From: Verrucomicrobiales bacterium
GTDB taxonomy: Bacteria; Verrucomicrobiota; Verrucomicrobiia; Limisphaerales; UBA11320
Assembly (NCBI GenBank): GCA_016793885.1
Contig: JAEUHE010000167.1
Span: 33,966 to 97,965 of the forward strand
Direction of reading: 5' to 3'
DNA length: 64,000 nucleotides
Position numbers and translations under genes: made by a program. The notes under the pieces were generated by a model that worked only from the letters and a program-made list of their open reading frames with translations, made no database searches and was not told the DNA's origin. Below are positions 18,644 through 28,300 of this stretch, in pieces (position 1 is the stretch's first letter; each line of letters starts with the position of its first letter).

Positions 18644-19737
18644 GCGCTGCCACTTCACCCGCAACACCGGGAGCGGGGGCTTCCGGCCAGACCGCCTCCC
18701 CCAGCCAGCTCTTCTGGCGTCGACTGCGCAGTCACCGGACCGCGATGGCCGGGGGCATCGTGTTGGTCGCATTGTATACCCTGTCGCTCTTCGCCGGCTT
18801 CTTCGCTCCCTACCGCTACGACTTATTGGACAAGGAACGGTCCTTCCATCCGCCGACCCGCTTGGTCCTCGACGGCGTTCGCCCCGCGGTGCAGGTCTAT
18901 CGAAAGGTGACCGAGCCGGCCACCTATGAGGCCGTCCCGGGCTCCAAAGCCGCTCTGAGGTTCTTCATCACCGGTGAGCCGTATAAGCTGTTCGGTTTCC
19001 TGCCCTGCACCACGCACCTGTTCGGAACCGGAAATCCGGCCGCTCCGTGCTTCCTCCTGGGAGCCGACCAGTTTGGTCGCGATGTCTTCTCCCGGCTTCT
19101 CTATGGTTCCCAGATCTCGCTCTCGATTGGCCTCATCGGCATCTCATTGTCACTCTCCTTGGGAATGTTGGTCGGCGGCTTCTCCGGCTACCTGGGGGGC
19201 ATGACCGACGCGGTGACCATGCGAATTTGCGAGCTGATCATGTCCATTCCGGGGCTCTACCTCATCATGGCCCTGCGCTCCGTGTTCCCCCCCTCGCTGA
19301 GCTCCACCTGGGTCTACCTGTTGATCATCATCATCCTTAGCTTTATTAGGTGGGCAAGTTCGGCGCGTGTCATTCGCGGAATGGCGCTCTCCCTGCGCGA
19401 GCGCCAATACGTGCTCGCCGCTCAGGCTCTCGGCCAGACCAAGTTCAATATCGTGGTTCGCCACATCCTGCCCGGGACCTTCTCCTATGTGATCGTCGCC
19501 GCCACCCTCAGCGTTCCTTACTACATCCTGGGCGAAGTGGTGATGAGCTACCTCAATGTGGGCATCCAGGAACCCGAGGCCAGTTGGGGTTTGATGCTCA
19601 ATGCGGCGCAAAACTCCCAGTACCTGCAGGACTATCCCTGGCTCCTGGCCCCCGGAGGAGCAATTTTTCTTACTGTTCTCGCTTTCAACTTCCTCGGCGA
19701 TGGTCTAAGAGACGCCGCTGATGCTAAGGGCAACTGA
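18640..19737 (+). CDS. dppC: Peptide-type ABC transporter permease (DppC/OppC family)
   Basis: 365 residues, starting at MSAATSPATPG in a 4-bp overlap with dppB; a longer frame from 18484 lies inside dppB. TM1 (about 35-55) is followed by FFAPYRYD and then a long extracytoplasmic segment of ~75 residues with two Cys (PCTTHLFGTGNPAAPC) before GADQFGRDVFSRLLYGSQISL. That insertion is longer than in typical E. coli DppC. Five further helices and the coupling motif (AAQALGQTKFNIVVRHILPG) complete it. It should form the membrane channel with DppB. Confidence 0.92.
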   Translation: MSAATSPATPGAGASGQTASPSQLFWRRLRSHRTAMAGGIVLVALYTLSLFAGFFAPYRYDLLDKERSFHPPTRLVLDGVRPAVQVYRKVTEPATYEAVPGSKAALRFFITGEPYKLFGFLPCTTHLFGTGNPAAPCFLLGADQFGRDVFSRLLYGSQISLSIGLIGISLSLSLGMLVGGFSGYLGGMTDAVTMRICELIMSIPGLYLIMALRSVFPPSLSSTWVYLLIIIILSFIRWASSARVIRGMALSLRERQYVLAAQALGQTKFNIVVRHILPGTFSYVIVAATLSVPYYILGEVVMSYLNVGIQEPEASWGLMLNAAQNSQYLQDYPWLLAPGGAIFLTVLAFNFLGDGLRDAADAKGN

Positions 19738-19773
19738 CCGCTCAGAGGCCTCGCGACGCGACATCAACTCGGA

Positions 19774-20772
19774 ATGCAATCGAACCAAAGCCAGTCTGCA
19801 CAATCAGGAGCACCCAAGCTGCTGGAAATCCGAAATCTCGAACTCGACTTCCTCAAGGATGGCCGAGCCTTGAGGGCGGTGGATGGGGTCTCTCTCAGCC
19901 TGGAAGCCGGCGAGACGCTTTGTTTAGTGGGGGAGAGCGGCTGTGGCAAGAGCGTCACCGCGCTCTCGATCGCGCGCCTGGTGCCCTCGCCTCCCGCCAG
20001 GTACACCGCCGGTGAGATTTGGCTGAACGGGCAGGATGTGCTGAAGATGTTGCCCAGCCAGCTCCGTCAGATTCGCGGGGGAATTGTTAGTTACATTTTT
20101 CAAGAACCAGGCAGCTCGCTGAACCCTGTCTTCCGGGTCGGCAACCAGATTCTTGAGTCGCTGAAGCTGCATCGGCCGGAGGCCGCCAATGAGGAGGAGC
20201 TGGTGCGTCTGCTCAAGCTGGTGGGAATTCCAGCACCGGAGTCGAGATTGCGAGACTACCCGCATCAGCTCTCGGGCGGAATGCAGCAGCGCATCATGAT
20301 CGCCATGGCCCTCGCAAGCCATCCTCGACTCCTGATCGCCGACGAGCCCACCACCGCCCTGGATGTCACCATCCAGGCGCAGATCATCGAACTGCTCAAG
20401 GATCTCAAGCGGCAGATCGGAATGAGCATGGTGCTTATTACCCACAATCTGGGCATTGTGGGCGATCTGGCCGATCGGGTGGCGGTGATGTATGCCGGGC
20501 AGGTCGTCGAACTGGCGGACGCCCAAGACCTGCTTCAGCGCCCACTTCACCCCTATACCAGGGCTCTGATGAACTCGATCCCGAAGCTGCAAGGCCAACA
20601 AACCCGCCTCCAGGCCATTCCGGGTAACGTGCCCAATCTGGGCAACTTCCCCTCCGGCTGCCGCTTTCATCCCCGCTGCCCGCTGGCGGCCAAAGAGTGC
20701 GCCGCCCACGCCCAGCCGCTGATCGAGGTTGAACCGCGTCACTGGGTGCGCTGCCCCTATACCAAACCATGA
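19774..20772 (+). CDS. dppD: Peptide-type ABC transporter ATPase (DppD/OppD family)
   Basis: 332 residues. Walker A GESGCGKS, signature LSGGMQQR, Walker [13 protein letters not shown] and the switch His in LITHNLG are all present, so ATP hydrolysis is expected. The C-terminal oligopeptide-ABC extension contains [15 protein letters not shown], which in DppD/OppD proteins often coordinates a 4Fe-4S cluster. It begins 36 bp after dppC and overlaps dppF by 4 bp. Confidence 0.94.
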   Translation: MQSNQSQSAQSGAPKLLEIRNLELDFLKDGRALRAVDGVSLSLEAGETLCLVGESGCGKSVTALSIARLVPSPPARYTAGEIWLNGQDVLKMLPSQLRQIRGGIVSYIFQEPGSSLNPVFRVGNQILESLKLHRPEAANEEELVRLLKLVGIPAPESRLRDYPHQLSGGMQQRIMIAMALASHPRLLIADEPTTALDVTIQAQIIELLKDLKRQIGMSMVLITHNLGIVGDLADRVAVMYAGQVVELADAQDLLQRPLHPYTRALMNSIPKLQGQQTRLQAIPGNVPNLGNFPSGCRFHPRCPLAAKECAAHAQPLIEVEPRHWVRCPYTKP

Positions 20773-21734
20773 GCCTACTCGACGTCCGAGACCTCAAAGT
20801 CCATTTCCCGGTTCGCCAAGGGCTGTTCAGCCGAGTGAAAAGTTTCGTTCGCGCCGTGGACGGAGTTAGCTTCGAGGTTCAGCCGGGAGAAACCGTGGGG
20901 TTGGTTGGGGAAAGCGGCTGTGGAAAAACGACCCTCGGTCGCGCCATCATCCGGCTGATCGAGCCCACCGCGGGCCAGGTGCTGTTCGACGGCCAAGACC
21001 TAACCCAGCTTCGGGGGGAACCGCTCCGGCAAAAGCGGCGCCACATCCAGATGATCTTTCAAGATCCGTATGGATCACTGAATCCGCGCATGACCGTCGG
21101 GGAAATCGTGGGCGAAGCCCTCGATGTGCATCGCCTCACGAAGTCCGCGAGCGAGCGCCGTCTGAGAATCGAGGAGCTGCTGCAACAGGTCGGGCTTGAT
21201 CGGGCACACGTCACGCGCTACCCACACGAGTTCAGCGGAGGCCAACGACAACGGATCGGCATCGCACGCGCTCTGGCTGTGGAGCCGCGGCTCATCGTGT
21301 GCGATGAACCCGTCAGTGCCCTTGATGTGTCGGTTCAAGCGCAGGTGATCAACCTGCTCCAAGATCTGCAGCGTCAGCTGGGGGTCGCTTATCTGTTCGT
21401 GGCCCACGACCTCGCAGTGGTGGAGCACATCAGCCAGCGAATTCTGGTGATGTATCTGGGGCGCGTGGTGGAGTCGGCGCCCTCCCGCAGGTTGATCAGC
21501 ACACCTCTGCACCCCTACACCCAGGCGCTCATCTCGGCGGTCCCCGAAGTGAATCCCTCCCATAAGCAGCAGCGCATCATTCTCACCGGGGACGTTCCGT
21601 CACCCATCAATCCGCCGCCAGGATGCCCCTTTCACCCGCGCTGCCCCGTCGCCGAGGCCCGCTGCCGCACCGAAGTTCCCGCCCTCCGCGAACTCTCGCC
21701 CGGCCACTGGGCCGCTTGCCATTTGGCCAAATAA
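20769..21734 (+). CDS. dppF: Peptide-type ABC transporter ATPase (DppF/OppF family)
   Basis: 321 residues. Walker A GESGCGKT, signature FSGGQRQR, Walker [13 protein letters not shown] and the switch His in VAHDLAV are intact. The C-terminal [14 protein letters not shown] motif again fits an Fe-S-bearing Opp/Dpp ATPase. It is the last gene of the operon and probably heterodimerises with DppD. The next gene (DUF58) starts 71 bp downstream on the same strand and need not belong to the same transcript. Confidence 0.94.
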   Translation: MSLLDVRDLKVHFPVRQGLFSRVKSFVRAVDGVSFEVQPGETVGLVGESGCGKTTLGRAIIRLIEPTAGQVLFDGQDLTQLRGEPLRQKRRHIQMIFQDPYGSLNPRMTVGEIVGEALDVHRLTKSASERRLRIEELLQQVGLDRAHVTRYPHEFSGGQRQRIGIARALAVEPRLIVCDEPVSALDVSVQAQVINLLQDLQRQLGVAYLFVAHDLAVVEHISQRILVMYLGRVVESAPSRRLISTPLHPYTQALISAVPEVNPSHKQQRIILTGDVPSPINPPPGCPFHPRCPVAEARCRTEVPALRELSPGHWAACHLAK

Positions 21735-21805
21735 TCGCCCTCCCGCGCAGCCTCCCGCAACAATGGGGTTGAGAATTCGCCGGCCGTGCGGTATGCAATA
21801 GGCAG

Positions 21806-23125
21806 GTGGCAAAATCAAAGATAGCCCGCCCCTCCCGTCCTCTGCGCGAGCGGCTGTTTCTTCGAGGGCGCCTGACGCCCGCAGGCTCCACCCTGCTGGC
21901 TGCCATTCTCTTTACGGGCATCATTGCCTTCGATACTGAAAGCTCCCTCTCCTACCAGACGTTTGCCTTCCTGGCCTGTCTGCTCCTGTTCGCTCTGCTA
22001 GGCAGTCTCTTTTTTAAGGATCAGTTCCAGATCGAGCGCAGTCTGCCCCGGTTCGGGACCGTGGGCGAGCCGCTGCGTTACACCCTCGATATCCATAACC
22101 AATCCAGCAGAGTTCAATCGGGATTGACCCTGCTCGAGACCTTAAAAGAGTCGATCCTGCCCATCCCGAGTGCAGGCGCCCGCCCTCGCCGAAACCTACG
22201 ATCGTTCCGGCTCGCCGCCCCCCGCCGGAAAACTCCGCCGGCGCTCGTGCCCGAAACCGCGCTACCTCCCCTGCTTCCGCGCGATTCCGCTCAGGTCTCC
22301 CTTCAGCTAATACCTCTTCGCCGGGGCCCCATCCAATTCGGGACGACCCGCATCAGCCGGACGGATCCGTTTGGTCTTATTCGCGCCTTCGTTGCTCTAG
22401 AGAGGCCACAGCGCTTGCTCATCCTGCCCAAGCGATATCCCGTCCCGAACCTGCACCTTCCGGGCAAGGAGGAATATCAGCCAGGCGGAGTGACCCAGGC
22501 ATCGGCCGTGGGGCAATCGGAGGAGTTTGTCTCCCTGCGCGACTACCGCCGGGGGGATCCGCTCAGACACATTCATTGGAGGAGCTGGGCGAAGACCGGC
22601 GAGCCCATCGTCAAGGAGTTTGAGGACGAATATTTCGTTCGGCATGGCCTCATTCTCGACACCTTCGATGATCACGACGATTCCGACATCTTCGAGGAAG
22701 CCGTCGCGCTCGCCGCGTCCTTTGCCTGCAACCTCCGGACCCAGGAGTCGCTGCTCGACCTGATGTTCGTGGGCGTCCAGGCCTTTTGCTTCAGCGTTGG
22801 ACGAGGCGTTGGGCACAATGAACAATTGCTAGAAATTCTGGCCTGCGCCGAGCCGTCGGAAGAGAAGGAGTTCCAGCAACTGCATGACCTGACGATGAAC
22901 CACGCCGGCCAGCTGGCCGCCTGCGTCTGCATCTTCCTCAAATGGGATGCGCGTCGTCACGAACTGGTGCGACAGCTGCTCAGCCTGAGCCTGCCCATCC
23001 AGGTGTTTATCCTCAGCCATACCGACCGCAAGCGGCCCATCGAGCCCGGCCCGCTCGCCGCTCATCCCGAATGCTTTCACGTGCTGGAGGTAGGGCGAAT
23101 CGCGGAGGGACTTGCCCGGCTGTAG
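21806..23125 (+). CDS. DUF58 domain membrane protein
   Basis: 439 residues with a GTG start. Two membrane helices lie near the N-terminus (about 28-45 and 50-68). A beta-sandwich region precedes the DUF58 signature SLRDYRRGDPLRHIHWRSWAKTGEPIVKEFE at about residues 245-275, and the C-terminus resembles a von Willebrand A-like fold. DUF58 proteins usually occur with a MoxR-type AAA+ ATPase and a transglutaminase in cell-envelope assembly or chaperone modules. The transglutaminase follows after 14 bp, but no MoxR gene is adjacent. Biochemical role unproven. Confidence 0.85.
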   Translation: MAKSKIARPSRPLRERLFLRGRLTPAGSTLLAAILFTGIIAFDTESSLSYQTFAFLACLLLFALLGSLFFKDQFQIERSLPRFGTVGEPLRYTLDIHNQSSRVQSGLTLLETLKESILPIPSAGARPRRNLRSFRLAAPRRKTPPALVPETALPPLLPRDSAQVSLQLIPLRRGPIQFGTTRISRTDPFGLIRAFVALERPQRLLILPKRYPVPNLHLPGKEEYQPGGVTQASAVGQSEEFVSLRDYRRGDPLRHIHWRSWAKTGEPIVKEFEDEYFVRHGLILDTFDDHDDSDIFEEAVALAASFACNLRTQESLLDLMFVGVQAFCFSVGRGVGHNEQLLEILACAEPSEEKEFQQLHDLTMNHAGQLAACVCIFLKWDARRHELVRQLLSLSLPIQVFILSHTDRKRPIEPGPLAAHPECFHVLEVGRIAEGLARL

Positions 23126-23139
23126 CGGGTCTATTGTGT

Positions 23140-25239
23140 ATGGGTGCCATTCCTAAAGGCCTGCTGGGTGCCGTGATCCTGTTCTGGGGATATCAGACCC
23201 GATTGCTCCCGCTGGCCATCCCCCTCGCCTTGCTGCTGGAAGTCGCAAACTTCTCAAGAATCCGCTGGGATTTCACCACCTCAGACTTTCAACGTCTCTG
23301 GAATGGGTGCCTCGTGCTGCTGCTCAGCGCGGTGGTCTTCTCCGTGGGGTACAGCCGCACACTGCTGGAGGCCTCCGCCGGCTCCACCCCAGCCGATCGG
23401 ACATGGAATGAGACCATGCCGCTGGCTACCCGCTGGGCGTTGCTGTTCTTCCAGTGGCAGCCCCTCGTGTTCGCCCCGTTTGTGCTAGCGGTCGCATACG
23501 GCCGCCAGGCTTCGATCCCTTCCACCGTGTTCGCCTGGCTGACGCGACGCCAGACCCGCCTTCCCGCCGCCAGCCGATTGCCCGAGCCTCCCCGCCAGAT
23601 CGCGGTGGCTCCGCTCTATTTCGCGCTGGTGCTGGTGGCGGCCAGCACGACCAATCGTCGCGGCTGGGTATTCTTCAGTGGCATTGTCGTCCTGACCGCT
23701 TGGGCGCTCTGGAGCCTGCGATCACAGCGCCTTTCAAGACCAGCCTGGATCGCAGTCTTCGGGCTCGCCACGCTCCTGGGCTTCGGAGGACACCTCGGGC
23801 TTAACGCGCTCCAGCGAATGCTGGTTGGCTTGGAAGCCAACTGGCTACAGCGCTTCGCCCAGAGCCGGGTGGATGCCTTGGAGTCACGCACCTCGATTGG
23901 GTCCATCGGACGCCTGAAACTGTCCGGGAAGATTGTGCTGCGGGTTAACGCGACCAATGACATGCCGCCAGACCTGCTCCGAGAGGCCAGCTATGACACC
24001 TTCAACTACTCCAGCTGGACCGTGGGCGGATCGAATCGCAAAGCCAGCCTGGATTGGAAACCCGTGTCAGCCGAGCAATCCATGAGTGCCTGGCGTGTCG
24101 TGCCCGAAGGATCCGTCTCCGAGCGAGCCAATGTCCGGATCGCCCGGTTCCTGCGCGGCGGTTCGGGCCTCCTGCCCCTGCCGCTGGGCACGACCCGAAT
24201 CGAAAACCTGCCCGCCGGCATGCTCTCCAAGAACAACTTCGGCGGCATTCAAGTCAAGGATGCGTCTTCCCTCATCAGTTTTAACGCTTACTACGCCCTG
24301 CAATCCACTTCCGACCGCGCGGCCGATGATGATCGGGACCTGGCCATTCCGGCCAACGAACGTGCGATCATCGAGCAGCTAGCGGCTCAGCTTCGGTTGG
24401 CCGAGAAGGCTCAGGAGCAGCCCAAGGAAGCCATGCGGGCGGTCTATTCCTACTTTCGAAACCGGTTCCGCTACACCACCTACCAGGAGGCCGCACCATC
24501 GAAGCTTCCCGAGATGACGCCCTTGGGAAACTTCCTGACCGTCACACGCGCCGGACATTGTGAATACTTTGCCACGGCCACAACCCTGCTGCTCCGCGCC
24601 GCTGGTCTCAAAACTCGTTACGCCGTGGGTTACTCCGTGCAGGAGTCGGCTGGAAACGGCAACTACCTGGTCCGGGAGCGGCATGCCCACGCTTGGTGCA
24701 TGGTATGGCTGAAGGACTCACAGAGTTGGACCGACTTTGACACGACGCCCCCAAGCTGGAACCAACTGGAGGCGGACAACGCCTCGTCGTGGGAACCGAT
24801 GACCGATTTCGGATCCCGATTGTGGTTCGAGTATGCGCAATGGAAAGCCGGGCGGTCGGAGCTTTCCAAATATGCTGTCTATGGGCTGAGCGGCCTCTTC
24901 GGTGTGTTCGTGCTTCGCGTTTTCTCCAAAACAAAACGAGGCATCAAGGATCGGAGCACCAAGGCGGCCCATCTCCGCGTTCAACGCCTGGGCGAGGATT
25001 CCGAGTTCTTCCTGATCGAAAAGCTGCTGCAGCGACGTGGATTGGTCCGATCGCGGGACGAGACGGCTCAAGCCTGGATTGAGCGAATTCTCCCTCACTT
25101 GGGTAGCCAAGCGCAGTCCTTGCCCAGCATTTTGCGACTCCACTACCGTCTTCGCTTCGATCCGAATGGACTGACCGAGAGCGAACGAAGAGCGTTAAAG
25201 GAACAGGTCGAAGCGTGGCTCAAGCCAACGCGGATGTGA
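23140..25239 (+). CDS. Membrane-anchored transglutaminase-like protein (TgpA type)
   Basis: 699 residues from MGAIPKGLLGAVILFWGYQ; a longer frame to 22942 overlaps the DUF58 gene and is rejected. Several membrane helices occupy the first ~230 residues. A periplasmic region follows with a transglutaminase core at about 465-560: AGHCEYFATATTLLLR (Cys), RHAHAWCMVW (His) and DFDTTPPSW (Asp), a complete Cys-His-Asp triad. One more helix (about 630-650) and a cytoplasmic tail follow. The layout matches TgpA/DUF3488-type proteins, which act as peptidases or amidases at the envelope. It is in an operon with the DUF58 gene. Confidence 0.88.
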   Translation: MGAIPKGLLGAVILFWGYQTRLLPLAIPLALLLEVANFSRIRWDFTTSDFQRLWNGCLVLLLSAVVFSVGYSRTLLEASAGSTPADRTWNETMPLATRWALLFFQWQPLVFAPFVLAVAYGRQASIPSTVFAWLTRRQTRLPAASRLPEPPRQIAVAPLYFALVLVAASTTNRRGWVFFSGIVVLTAWALWSLRSQRLSRPAWIAVFGLATLLGFGGHLGLNALQRMLVGLEANWLQRFAQSRVDALESRTSIGSIGRLKLSGKIVLRVNATNDMPPDLLREASYDTFNYSSWTVGGSNRKASLDWKPVSAEQSMSAWRVVPEGSVSERANVRIARFLRGGSGLLPLPLGTTRIENLPAGMLSKNNFGGIQVKDASSLISFNAYYALQSTSDRAADDDRDLAIPANERAIIEQLAAQLRLAEKAQEQPKEAMRAVYSYFRNRFRYTTYQEAAPSKLPEMTPLGNFLTVTRAGHCEYFATATTLLLRAAGLKTRYAVGYSVQESAGNGNYLVRERHAHAWCMVWLKDSQSWTDFDTTPPSWNQLEADNASSWEPMTDFGSRLWFEYAQWKAGRSELSKYAVYGLSGLFGVFVLRVFSKTKRGIKDRSTKAAHLRVQRLGEDSEFFLIEKLLQRRGLVRSRDETAQAWIERILPHLGSQAQSLPSILRLHYRLRFDPNGLTESERRALKEQVEAWLKPTRM

Positions 25240-25376
25240 AGAGAAGTAGGTGAGGCTTGAAAGCGAATCCTCACCAAGGCCGGGAGAAACTCATTCACCT
25301 GACGCCGAAGTCTATCTCCAGTCTTGCACAACTCCTTCCCCCTGGCGTAAGACGGGAGGCGAGATTCCTGTACGAC

Positions 25377-28300
25377 ATGCAAACCATCACTCTACCTGGG
25401 ACCCCGTTGAAGGTGCTGAAGCTCCAACGCCACTGGCTCGTGTTGCTTCCCCTCGTGTGCCTCTATCTGCTCAACTCGGGTCTGAAGGCGCAAAACGCCA
25501 TCGCTCCGCTCGAACTCAAGGATGGAGATCGAGTCGCTTTCGTTGGCGATACGCTCATCGAACGCGAGGGCACCGTCGGGTTGCTTGAGCATCGGCTGAC
25601 CACGGCCTTCCCCAACCGCAATGTCCTCTTCAGGAACCTGGGCTGGAGCGCCGATTTGCCCAGCGGCAGGTCACGCGCGAGTTTTGACTGGCATCGCGGG
25701 GAGGAGCATTGGTTCACCAATCTTCTAGGGCAGATCGCAGCCGTCAAACCCACCGTGGTGTTCTTGGGATACGGAATGGCGGCATCGTTTGATGGTCCGA
25801 GCGGCATTGACGCATTCTCTAAAAACATGCGTCGCCTGGTCCAAAGCATTCAAAAGCAAGCGCAGCCCGCGCAGGTGCGCTTCGCCATTGCCAGTCCCAT
25901 CCGCCACGAAGACTTGGGCAGCCCACTCCCCGACCCCAACCAGCACAACCAGTCCTTGACCTTGTACCGCGACGCCCTGCGCTCGCTGGCCAACGAAGTG
26001 GGAGCAACGTTTGTGGATTGGTTTGCCGATACGGCCCCGACCAGCGGCCCCAAGGAGTCCCCCGCTCTGACCGATAACGGCATCCACCTGAATGAGCAGG
26101 GTTACCGTCGCCTCGCCGAATCGCTCGGACGACACTTCCCCTGCCCCCCGCCCGCCTGGCAGCTCTCGCTGTCGCGCGACGGCAAGACCTCGGCTGATCA
26201 CCGCGGGGTCGCCATCAACGACTTTCAACGCTCTCGCGGCAGCCTCCGGTTTCAAGTGACCCCCAATCAGGTGCTCATGCCCGGGGCCGCCGGATCAGAC
26301 TTACCAGCCCAACCGTCGGCCAGCCACGCGCTGGTTCAGGTGAAAGGACTCAGATCGGGCAACTACGTGCTCAAGATCGATGGCCGCGAGGTGCTCGCTG
26401 GATCCCACGCCGCCTGGGAGAAGGGTCTCGCTCTGGATCGGGGTCCGCTACTCGAGGCGGCACATGAACTGCATCAGACCATCTTGAAAAAGAACGAGCT
26501 GTTCTTCCATCGCTGGCGACCGCAGAACAGCACTTACTTGTTCCTGTTCCGCAAGGGCGAGCAGGGGCGCAACGCGGGGGAGATCCCCCAGTTCGATCCC
26601 CTGATCGCGGAGCAGGAAGCCCGCATCGCCAAGCTGCGCCAGCCCGGCACTCACCTCTTCGAGCTGCTGCCCGTGGCCAAGGATCATGTCGTCGGCAAAC
26701 CTGCCGCGCCGGCACCCACCAAGACCGGCCATCCAGAGACATTCAGCCAGCCGACCCCCACCTTCGAGGTAGCTCCCGGTTACGAGGTCAACCTCTATGC
26801 GGAGAATCCGAAACTCTTCAAGCCGATCCACATGAACTTCGACTCCCGAGGGCGGCTGTGGGTGGCCAGCTCCTCGGTGTATCCTCAGATCAAGCCCGGC
26901 CAGACCGCCGACGACGCGATCATCGTGCTGGAAGACACCAACGGGGACGGCAAGGCCGAAACTTCCAGCGTCTTCGCAGATGGTCTCCTCATCCCCACCG
27001 GCGTCGAGCCGGGGGACGGAGGAGTGTATGTGGGGCAGAGCACCGAGCTGTTGCACTTCAAGGACACCAATGGGGACGGAAAGGCCGATGTCCGTCGCAC
27101 CATCCTGTCCGGGTTCGGAACCGAGGACACCCACCACATCATCCACACTCTCCACTGGGGCATGGACGGTCAGATGTACATGAATCAGTCGATCTACATC
27201 CACACCCACACCGAAACGCCCAACGGGGTGGTTCGATTGAACAGCGGCGGCATCTTGAACCTCCGTCCGTCCACGCTGGAGCTGGGCATCCACATGAAGG
27301 GTTTGGTGAACACTTGGGGCCATCAGTTTGACATGTTCGGACAATCGTTTGCCACCGACGGAGCCGGCGGAGAAGGCATCAACTACATTGTCCCTCAGGC
27401 AATGTACGTGACGTATGCCGGGGCACGACGGATCCTGGGCAGCGTCAGCCCGGGCACGTATCCCAAGTTCTGTGGTCTGGAGGTCCTCTACAGCCCGTTG
27501 TTTCCCGAAGACTGGCAGGGCAGCATGATCACCTGCGATTTCCGGGCCCATCGCGTCGTGCGCTTTAGCATGCGCGAGCAAGGTTCAGCCTATGTCACCC
27601 AGGAAATGCCGGAGATCCTCCGCAGCCAGGATGCCCACTTCCGTCCGATCGATGTGAAGATGGGGCCGGATGGCGCTCTCTACATCGCCGACTGGTCGAA
27701 CCCGATTATTCAGCACGGAGAGGTCGACTTTCGTGATCCCCGCCGGGACAAGGAGCATGGGCGCATCTGGCGCGTGACTCCGAAGGGGAAAACCCCAATG
27801 CCTATTCAAGATCTGACCCGAGTCTCCACGGAACAGTTGCTGGGCAATCTGTTGAGTCCCTCCGGATACCACCGGGAAAAGTCGCGCCGGGTGCTGACGG
27901 AGCGGGGCGTGGCAGTTCAGGGAGCGCTCAACGCCTGGACCAGCCGTCAGACCGACGAGCGCGCGCTGCTCGAATCACTTTGGCTGCATCAGGCGCTGGA
28001 TGTGGTGAACGCTCCGTTGCTGCAACGGTTGCTCAGCGCTACCGACGGCAGGGTCCGCGCCGCCGCCGTGCGGGTGTTGAGCTTCTGGCGTCATCGAATC
28101 AACTCGGAGACGCTGGTGGCGGAAAACCGTCGGCAGCGCTTTGCGACGCCGGGCGAGTTGACCCCGGCGCAAGCGGAGCCGGTCCTCAAGGCGTTGGCAG
28201 CGCGGGTCCAGGACGAGCATCCTCGAGTGCGCCTGGAGGCGCTGCGAGCCCTGGCGAAGTTTCCCACCGCCCAAGCCGCCGAACTGGCTCTGTCGGTGCT

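Noticed and set aside
17810..18772. 320-codon minus-strand frame opposite dppB
   Set aside because: Antisense shadow of a well-supported permease gene; its sequence is rich in Gly, Arg and His without motifs.
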